Source of the DNA: Deltaproteobacteria bacterium
GTDB taxonomy: Bacteria > Myxococcota > XYA12-FULL-58-9 > JAUUZB01
Reading direction: 5' to 3'
Assembly: GCA_030590185.1 (NCBI GenBank)
Contig: JAUUZB010000075.1
Coordinates: 1-9,426, forward strand
Length of the DNA stretch: 9,426 nucleotides
A program made the position numbers and the translations under genes. The notes under the pieces were generated by a model that worked only from the letters and a program-made list of their open reading frames with translations, was not told the DNA's origin and did not search any database. Shown in pieces: positions 1-5,328 of this stretch (its first letter is position 1; every line of letters begins with the position of its first letter).

Positions 1-1104
1 CAGGGCTCCATCAGCACCGCGGTCGAGGCCATGCAGCGCGGGGCCGTCGATTTTCTGACCAAACCGATTGACCTCGACCGCCTCGAGTTGGTGATTGCCA
101 AGGCGATGGCCCCCCGCCGGATCATGCGCGAGAATGCTGAGCTAAAACGTCGTCTTGCGGGCCGAAGCACCGACCGCAAGCTGCTCGGGACCTCGCCCCC
201 AATGTTGGAGCTGCTCGCGGACATCGAACGAATCGCCGAAACCAACGCTACTGTGCTGATCTTAGGCGAAAGTGGCACCGGCAAGGAGCTGGTGGCTGAG
301 GCGATCCACGACCTGAGCCAGCGCGTCGGAGCCCGGCTGGTCAAGGTCAACTGCGCGGCGCTGGCCGAGGGTGTGCTCGAGAGCGAGCTGTTTGGCCACG
401 AGCGCGGGGCGTACACCGGCGCCCACCGCAGCCGGGCGGGGCGCTTTGAGGCCGCCGACAGGGGGACCATTTTCCTCGATGAAATCGGGGACTTATCGGT
501 CCCCTCCCAGCTCAAGCTGCTGCGTGTGCTCCAAGAGAAGATGTTCGAGCGGGTCGGATCGACCCAGTCGATCGAGGTGGATGTACGGGTTGTGGCCGCC
601 ACCAACCGTGACCTCGAACGGGCGGTCGCAGACGGCACCTTCCGCGAAGAGCTCTATTATCGGCTCAGCGTGGTGACCCTCCGGCTGCCCGCCCTGCGCG
701 AGCGCAAAGGCGACCTGCCGCTCCTCGTTGATACGTTCATCAATGAATTCAACGCGGTTCACGACAGAACCATCACCGGGGTCAGCCCCGGGGCGATGCA
801 GACCCTGTCGCGGTACCGTTGGCCGGGCAACGTGCGCGAGCTCAAGAACTGCATCGAAGCCCTGGTGGTCATGTCCCGTGACGACGAGATTGCCGAGAGC
901 GCCCTACCCGGCCACGTCCGGAGCGGCTCTGAGCCAGACCAGATCGCCATGCCCCTCGGCCGCACCCTCGACGACGTCAACCGGACCTACATCCTCAAAA
1001 CCCTCGAAAGTGTTGGGGGAAATAAGGCCAAGGCCGCGCGGATTCTTGGCATTGGCACCAAGACGCTCTACCGGCGGCTGCACGAGTTCGGCCTGATCGG
1101 GTGA
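1..1104 (+). CDS. Sigma-54-dependent response regulator, NtrC family (5' end missing)
   Basis: Transcriptional activator that uses ATP hydrolysis to open sigma-54 RNA polymerase promoters, normally after phosphorylation by a sensor kinase. The reading frame is open from base 1, so the start and most of the receiver domain lie upstream. Residues 1-36 (counted from base 1) are the receiver C-terminus, with the conserved Lys of LTKP at 21. The AAA+ domain follows: Walker A GESGTGKE at 89-96, the sigma-54 contact loop GAYTGA at 136-141, Walker B with D160-E161, the sensor I segment VVAATNRD, and WPGNVREL near the domain end. A Fis-type helix-turn-helix occupies about 341-362 (GNKAKAARILGIGTKTLYRR). 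All key residues are present, so it should be a working activator. It lies directly upstream of a cytochrome operon with a sigma-54-type promoter and paired palindromes, so that operon is the likely target (inference). I see no hairpin terminator after its stop. Confidence 0.96.
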   Translation, partial: QGSISTAVEAMQRGAVDFLTKPIDLDRLELVIAKAMAPRRIMRENAELKRRLAGRSTDRKLLGTSPPMLELLADIERIAETNATVLILGESGTGKELVAEAIHDLSQRVGARLVKVNCAALAEGVLESELFGHERGAYTGAHRSRAGRFEAADRGTIFLDEIGDLSVPSQLKLLRVLQEKMFERVGSTQSIEVDVRVVAATNRDLERAVADGTFREELYYRLSVVTLRLPALRERKGDLPLLVDTFINEFNAVHDRTITGVSPGAMQTLSRYRWPGNVRELKNCIEALVVMSRDDEIAESALPGHVRSGSEPDQIAMPLGRTLDDVNRTYILKTLESVGGNKAKAARILGIGTKTLYRRLHEFGLIG

Positions 1105-1111
1105 GTCGTTT

Positions 1112-1124
1112 TGTCATCCTGACA
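1112..1124. promoter_or_regulatory. Probable activator binding site 1 (TGTCA-N3-TGACA)
   Basis: Perfect inverted repeat TGTCA-TCC-TGACA starting 8 bases after the regulator's stop codon. A second copy of the same format lies 32 bp downstream, centre to centre, close to three helical turns, so two dimers would sit on the same DNA face. With the sigma-54 promoter at 1301, this site is centred about 209 bp before the predicted transcription start, a usual distance for NtrC-family upstream activating sites. Assignment to the adjacent regulator is inference. Confidence 0.7.
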
Positions 1125-1143
1125 CACCCATGAGCTTCGGCCT

Positions 1144-1156
1144 TGTCACCCTGACA
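1144..1156. promoter_or_regulatory. Probable activator binding site 2 (TGTCA-N3-TGACA)
   Basis: Second perfect inverted repeat, TGTCA-CCC-TGACA, with the same arms and spacer length as the copy at 1112. It is centred about 177 bp upstream of the predicted transcription start. Only the three-base centre differs (CCC against TCC), as expected if the arms are read by a dimeric helix-turn-helix protein. I found no third copy of this format in the window. Confidence 0.7.
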
Positions 1157-1300
1157 GGGTTGTGCCAGGCTCTCTGATTCTTCCTGCAAACTCTCGACCG
1201 GTTCGTTGCGGATGCATGGATCTGCCTGAAAAGAAAGGTACGTTGGTCCTTCCCGCGCATCCCATGCCATGCCCTACCCAAGGAATAGACGAGGGGTGTT

Positions 1301-1316
1301 TGGTCCCGTTCTTGCA
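1301..1316 (+). promoter_or_regulatory. Sigma-54 (-24/-12) promoter of the cytochrome operon
   Basis: TGG at 1301-1303, eight bases, then TTGC at 1312-1315 followed by A. This has the invariant GG and GC elements at the exact sigma-54 spacing (consensus TGGCAC-N5-TTGC). The inner part of the -24 box (TGGTCC) departs from consensus. The predicted start is near 1327, giving a leader of about 40 bases before the GTG start at 1368. The upstream sigma-54 activator gene and the two palindromes support the call. Confidence 0.75.
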
Positions 1317-1357
1317 CCCCGGCCCAGAACCCAGATCGATCTGCGGGTTCTCGGCTC

Positions 1358-1362
1358 GGAGG
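1358..1362 (+). promoter_or_regulatory. Ribosome binding site deciding the GTG start at 1368
   Basis: GGAGG five bases before the GTG at 1368. It decides the start of the octaheme lipoprotein. The frame is open further upstream to an ATG at 1269, but that codon would precede the predicted transcription start and would put about 33 residues in front of a proper lipoprotein signal peptide. Confidence 0.8.
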
Positions 1363-1367
1363 TTCCA

Positions 1368-3005
1368 GTGACAAACGTTCGATTTCTCCCGTGGGTGGCC
1401 GCTGGCCTCCTGGTGGCCGCGTGCGATCCGGGCCCGGTTGGCCCCGAGGGCTCGCCGGGCACGGACGGTCTGCCCTGCTGGGAAGGCCTCACGGATCAAA
1501 ACGGCGACGCCGTGCTCGACATCCTCGATTGCCGCGCCGCTGGCGTCGACGGGATCGCCTGTTGGGACCTCAATGGCAACGGGCAGCCCGACCCGGCGCT
1601 CGAGGATAGCAACGCCGACGGCTCGGTGGATGTGCGTGATTGCACCGGGTTGGCGGGCCAGGACGGTCAGGCCTGTTGGGATCTCGACGGCAACGGCCAG
1701 GCGGACGTGGCGACCGAGGACAGGAACGGCGACGGCGTGGTTGACCTCCTCGATTGCACGGCCGAGACGGGTCTCCCCGCCGGTGGCTTCGGGCCCGCGG
1801 TTTATGTCGGCTCAGAGGCCTGCGAAGGCTGCCACCCGGATCACGCCGCTCAGGTGGCGCGTACGGCCCATGGCAACGGCCTGCGCGTGGTGGAGGGTGC
1901 GGCCCCGGCCAACCTCCAGCAGAACCTGGGCATGACCGAGTCGCCCGCCACCGGCAACCAACCGAACAATCCGCCCGTGGGCTACACCTGGGACGACGTC
2001 TCCTATTTGATCGGCGCCTGGGCTTGGATGACCCAGTTCATCGACTCCGATGGCTATTTGATCACCTGCCCGGTGGGCGATGGCGACGCCGATGGGGATG
2101 GTTTCTGCGACACGGAGTGCGCCGGGAGCACCCTTGGCACCTGCGACGCGGCGACCTTCACCAACAAATGGATTCAGGCATCGGGCCAGTGGGGCCAGTC
2201 CCGGGTCGGGGAGGCGGCGGTCCCCTTCACCTGCGCCGCGTGCCACACCACCGGCTACGACCCCAGCGGGGTCACCCTCGACGCCAACGGCGATCCGATC
2301 CCGGGCATCATCGGTGCCTGGAACGAGGATGGCATCCAATGCGAAGCATGCCACGGTCCGGGTAGCCGTCACCTCGCGGATCCGCTGCACGAACAAATCA
2401 CCATCGACCGCGACCCCGAGGCCTGCGGCCAGTGTCACACCCTCGACGGGGACCCGCGCGCCATCCCCGCGGCGGCCGGCTTCATCAAACACACCGGCCA
2501 GTGGAACGAAATGTTCGCCTCCAAGAAGCACATCATGAGCTGCATCGACTGCCACAACCCGCATCAGAGCGCCGCCTTTGCCGACCTCAGCCCGCTGCCG
2601 AGCGGTGAGGGCCCCATCAACCCAGACCGCTCGATCCGCATCGCCTGCGAGACCTGCCACTTCCAGGAGGCGGCCCGCCAGAACGCCTCCACCGGTCCGG
2701 TGGGCGACTCGGTGATGAAGATTATGGTCGATTGCGTCGATTGTCACATGCCGCACCTGACCGTGGCGGCCGAGGGCGACGCCGCCAACCGCGTCGGCGA
2801 CGTGCGCACCCATCTCTTCGCGATCAACAGCGACGCGAGCGCCGCCCAATTCACTGGCGACGGCGAGTACGCCATGCCTTACATCACTCTCGGGTGGGCG
2901 TGCCGTTCGTGTCACCCACCCGACGAGGCTAGCCGCGGCGACCGACCTTGGTCGGTGCGCAGTGACGCCGTGCTCGAGACCTCCGCCGACGGGTACCACG
3001 ATTGA
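1368..3005 (+). CDS. Octaheme c-type cytochrome lipoprotein with calcium-binding-like repeat stalk
   Basis: Exported multiheme electron carrier of 545 residues from the GTG at 1368. The signal peptide ends in a lipobox (LVAAC, Cys19). A short collagen-like GPVGPEGSPG stretch follows, then three Asp/Asn/Gly-rich repeats bounded by cysteines (about 37-130; two start CWDL(N/D)GNGQ) resembling EF-hand or dockerin loops. The cytochrome part carries eight CxxCH motifs at 152 (CEGCH), 289 (CAACH), 325 (CEACH), 353 (CGQCH), 392 (CIDCH), 427 (CETCH), 456 (CVDCH) and 512 (CRSCH). The segments YLIGAW..MTQFID..GYLIT and GIQCEACHGPGSRH recall large cytochromes of Geobacter-like and Anaeromyxobacter-like bacteria. 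A fourth Asp-rich loop (DGDADGDGF) is inserted before the second heme. It is the first gene of the operon, and its TGA overlaps the next gene's TTG. Likely on the outer membrane or cell surface as the terminal carrier of a porin-cytochrome conduit (inference). Substrate unknown. Confidence 0.9.
   Translation: MTNVRFLPWVAAGLLVAACDPGPVGPEGSPGTDGLPCWEGLTDQNGDAVLDILDCRAAGVDGIACWDLNGNGQPDPALEDSNADGSVDVRDCTGLAGQDGQACWDLDGNGQADVATEDRNGDGVVDLLDCTAETGLPAGGFGPAVYVGSEACEGCHPDHAAQVARTAHGNGLRVVEGAAPANLQQNLGMTESPATGNQPNNPPVGYTWDDVSYLIGAWAWMTQFIDSDGYLITCPVGDGDADGDGFCDTECAGSTLGTCDAATFTNKWIQASGQWGQSRVGEAAVPFTCAACHTTGYDPSGVTLDANGDPIPGIIGAWNEDGIQCEACHGPGSRHLADPLHEQITIDRDPEACGQCHTLDGDPRAIPAAAGFIKHTGQWNEMFASKKHIMSCIDCHNPHQSAAFADLSPLPSGEGPINPDRSIRIACETCHFQEAARQNASTGPVGDSVMKIMVDCVDCHMPHLTVAAEGDAANRVGDVRTHLFAINSDASAAQFTGDGEYAMPYITLGWACRSCHPPDEASRGDRPWSVRSDAVLETSADGYHD
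1476..1757 (+). repeat. Three Cys-bounded Asp-rich coding repeats in the octaheme lipoprotein
   Basis: Protein-level tandem repeats starting at Cys37, Cys65 and Cys103 and ending at Cys130. Each runs from a CW pair to a DC pair. The last two are full length (CWDLNGNGQPD...DVRDC and CWDLDGNGQAD...DLLDC) and the first is shorter (CWEGLTDQNGD...DILDC). D-x-N/D-G-D/N-G spacing suggests Ca2+ coordination, and the flanking cysteines could form disulfides. They probably form a rigid spacer between the lipid anchor and the heme domain. Confidence 0.75.
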
Positions 3006-4477
3006 GATTCTCGGCGCTCATCTCGGGCGGCCGGATGTTCGTCTGGCCCCTGCTCGGTCTCGCGCTGGTGATCGGCGCCGCCGGTTCCGTGCGGGCTGAG
3101 GTTGATGGCGAGACGGACACGGACGCGGCGCCGGAGGTGACCGGGTCTATCGCCGAGGTGGGTGCTGGCGTGGAGGACGCCGACGATGGCGGTGAGGCTG
3201 ACACGGACGCAGCGCCGAGACAGCTGCGCCTGATCGCCCGTGAAAAACTGGTAGCGCGTACCGCCGACGGGCCGTTTGGCAACGAAGGGGACACGGACGG
3301 CAACCTGTTCCTGAGCGTCGGCGCGACCTCGGCCTCCGGCGATCTGGTGGGCGATCTCGCTCTCACGGTGTGGTCCGATCTGGACGGCCTCTCGCCGGGT
3401 GGCGCCACCGTGTTCGGCTCGACCCACGACGCGGTCCGCGGTGAGGCCTACATCGAGGTGCTCTCGTTGTGGGTTGGCTATCAGACCGACGGCCTCCTCG
3501 AGGAGGCGCGCGCCGGCCGGCAGGTCGTCGAGCGCGGCTCGCCCGTGGCCCTCGACGGCCTCTCCGTTACCCTCGACATCTTCGATCCGATCGTCAGCCT
3601 GTTCGCGTTCGGCGGGCGCACCGTGCACTTTTTCTCCCTCGACGAAGAGCGCTACGAGGATTGGGTAGGCTCGGTGGGCGCCACGGTTCGGCCCTTCGAG
3701 GCCCTACGCCTCGAGGTGGATTACCGCCTCCAGCGCGAAGGCACCGCCGACCACGACGAGATAATCGATCAGTCCTATGGCCTGGCCGCCTGGTACCGAC
3801 TCGCCGAGTGGGCGCAGGTCCGTGCCTACGTGCGCGGGGTGGACGATGCCCTCTCCCGCATCGGCGGCGCCGCCAAGCTCGGTTGGCCGGGGCTGGACGT
3901 TGGCGTCGAAGGCAACATCTACGCCCAGCCGATGGAGCTCGACGAGCTCAACGTGCGCGACGACCCCTACTTCTCGACCCTTGGGCAGAGCGATCCCTTC
4001 CTGCGCTGGAAGGTCGACGCCTGGGCCGGGATCGAGACCACCCTCGGCACCTACGCCCTCCACCTCGGGGGCAACGGCCGCCACCTGCTCGACGGCCCCG
4101 AGTCGCCCTTCAACCGCAACCTGGGCCGGCTCTACGTGCTCGGCACGGCGGAGGATCTATTCGTCGAGGGCCTCTTCCTCACCTTGACCCTGGAGCGGCA
4201 CAGCGTCGACTTCGACTTTGAGGGACACGGGGTGTGGGCGTTCGCGGGCGCCGCCGGGTACGAGACCGGGGAGTGGCGGGCGGAGATCGGCTCGAGCTAC
4301 GACCAGTACAAATATACCTACTACCAGACCGTCGACGAGCTAGAGGACGTGCGGACGTTCTACGCCGACGCCGGGGTCGAGTTGACCGACTGGCTCGAGG
4401 TCCGGGCGCGCTACCAGTTCGAGATGCTCGCCTGGAACAACCACACCATCACCCTCTCCCTGACCCAAGACTACTGA
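3002..4477 (+). CDS. Outer-membrane beta-barrel protein, candidate porin of a porin-cytochrome conduit
   Basis: Predicted barrel of 491 residues. The TTG at 3002 is chosen because it overlaps the preceding TGA (TTGA), as at the 8644 junction, and because it gives the signal peptide positively charged residues (Arg2, Arg11), with cleavage near VRA|EV at 32. The alternative ATG at 3035 would lack a charged N-region. After the signal come two acidic repeats (ETDTDAAPE and EADTDAAPR), then alternating hydrophobic/polar strands such as LRLEVDYRLQ, AQVRAYVRG, LFLTLTLERH, FYADAGVEL and LEVRARYQFEM. It ends with TLSLTQDY, a C-terminal aromatic residue as in outer-membrane insertion signals. There is no cysteine and no heme motif, although the gene sits between two cytochrome genes. 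This order fits an MtrB- or OmbB-like role, holding a cytochrome through the outer membrane. I cannot name the family from sequence alone. A generic porin is the alternative. Confidence 0.82.
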   Translation: MRFSALISGGRMFVWPLLGLALVIGAAGSVRAEVDGETDTDAAPEVTGSIAEVGAGVEDADDGGEADTDAAPRQLRLIAREKLVARTADGPFGNEGDTDGNLFLSVGATSASGDLVGDLALTVWSDLDGLSPGGATVFGSTHDAVRGEAYIEVLSLWVGYQTDGLLEEARAGRQVVERGSPVALDGLSVTLDIFDPIVSLFAFGGRTVHFFSLDEERYEDWVGSVGATVRPFEALRLEVDYRLQREGTADHDEIIDQSYGLAAWYRLAEWAQVRAYVRGVDDALSRIGGAAKLGWPGLDVGVEGNIYAQPMELDELNVRDDPYFSTLGQSDPFLRWKVDAWAGIETTLGTYALHLGGNGRHLLDGPESPFNRNLGRLYVLGTAEDLFVEGLFLTLTLERHSVDFDFEGHGVWAFAGAAGYETGEWRAEIGSSYDQYKYTYYQTVDELEDVRTFYADAGVELTDWLEVRARYQFEMLAWNNHTITLSLTQDY

Positions 4478-4485
4478 GGCGATCG

Positions 4486-5328
4486 ATGCCGGCTCCCAAC
4501 CCCCTCCGCACCCGAACCCACCCCTTGGCGGTTGGGGCGGTATTGGTGGCCGCGGTGGCCGGGTTGGCCGCCGCAGATCTGCCGGAGTTCTCCCACGAGC
4601 TGCACCTCGACGAGGGCGCCGAGTGCGACACCTGCCACAGCGTGGGCAACGACCACCGGGCGCCGCAGCTCAACCCGGAGGCTTGCATCGACTGTCACGA
4701 CGAGGCCATGGCCTATGACTTCCCGGCCAAGGCGCGCCGCCTGGGGGCCGCCTTTGACCACCGGCTGCACGGCGGGGAGATGGCCTGCACCGGCTGCCAC
4801 GCCGGGATCCCGAGCGACGCCATCACCGCCGGCGAGCCGATGGCAGAGCAGACCGATTGCACGGGCTGCCATGGCGACCGCCAGGTGAAGCTCTCGCCGC
4901 GCAAGTGCGAGGCCTGCCACGAGCCCAACGCGCGCCTGGTGCAGCCCGCTGACCACAAACAGGCTTGGACCCGCCGTCACGGCAGCGAGGCGCGCTGGCG
5001 GGTCTTTGACGAGCACGGTCGGGACTGCGAGCAGTGCCACGATGGCTCCGCCACCTGCAACAGTTGCCATCGAGAGCGCCGACCCCGGGACCACAACGCC
5101 CTGTGGGCCAATCGCATGCACGGCTCCGCCGCCGCCTGGGACCGCGACCGCTGCAAGACCTGCCACGCGAGCAACGTTTGCATCAGCTGCCATCGGACCA
5201 GCACGCCGCCGAGTCACCGGGGGGCGTGGCAGGCGCGCCACGGCCGTGTGGCCGGGGGATTCGATAACAACTGTCGGGTCTGCCACCAGCGGGCTTGGTG
5301 CACCAACTGTCACCGGGGGGAGCGGTGA
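4486..5328 (+). CDS. Periplasmic 11-heme c-type cytochrome (conduit plug candidate)
   Basis: Secreted electron carrier of 280 residues with eleven CxxCH motifs, at residues 47, 67, 101, 125, 141, 181, 191, 223, 232, 263 and 272, about one heme per 25 residues. The ATG at 4486 follows GAGG (4476-4479) by six bases, and that site overlaps the upstream TGA. A Sec signal peptide ends near LAAA|DLPE at about 30, with no lipobox, so the protein should be soluble in the periplasm. The start FSHELHLDEGAECDTCH is typical of cytochrome c7/MtrA-like folds. The C-terminal third contains three diheme units in which the two motifs lie only 9-10 residues apart (181/191, 223/232, 263/272), with RxHG/RMHG segments before each unit. 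Size and heme density resemble MtrA (ten hemes), so I infer that it inserts into the barrel encoded just upstream. Its TGA overlaps the next ATG (TGATG). Confidence 0.92.
   Translation: MPAPNPLRTRTHPLAVGAVLVAAVAGLAAADLPEFSHELHLDEGAECDTCHSVGNDHRAPQLNPEACIDCHDEAMAYDFPAKARRLGAAFDHRLHGGEMACTGCHAGIPSDAITAGEPMAEQTDCTGCHGDRQVKLSPRKCEACHEPNARLVQPADHKQAWTRRHGSEARWRVFDEHGRDCEQCHDGSATCNSCHRERRPRDHNALWANRMHGSAAAWDRDRCKTCHASNVCISCHRTSTPPSHRGAWQARHGRVAGGFDNNCRVCHQRAWCTNCHRGER

Noticed and set aside
1153..1167. Sigma-54-like promoter on the minus strand (TGGCACA then TGTC)
   Set aside because: The -24 half is good, but the -12 element lacks the required GC, and it would point into the 3' end of the regulator gene.
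1269..1367. Longer N-terminus for the octaheme lipoprotein, starting at ATG 1269
   Set aside because: It precedes the predicted sigma-54 transcription start (about 1327), lacks a good ribosome binding site and would bury the lipoprotein signal peptide. GTG 1368 has GGAGG and gives a clean lipobox.
1162..1371. Small open frame of 69 residues in the control region
   Set aside because: It overlaps the promoter and ribosome binding site, has no Shine-Dalgarno sequence, and its composition shows no recognisable domain.
1812..2999. Long open frame (395 codons) on the minus strand opposite the octaheme gene
   Set aside because: Long antisense frames are expected in GC-rich DNA. The + strand frame has signal peptide and eight heme motifs, while the antisense product is low-complexity Val/Ala/Gly/Arg with no domain.
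3035..3037. ATG as start of the barrel gene
   Set aside because: Possible, but it removes both Arg residues from the signal peptide N-region and has no better ribosome binding site. The TTGA overlap at 3002 matches the forced junction at 8644. Kept only as the alternative.
4234..4485. Upstream extension of the 11-heme frame before ATG 4486
   Set aside because: It would overlap the barrel gene deeply, and its translation is Arg-rich out-of-frame sequence. ATG 4486 has GAGG upstream and starts a signal peptide.
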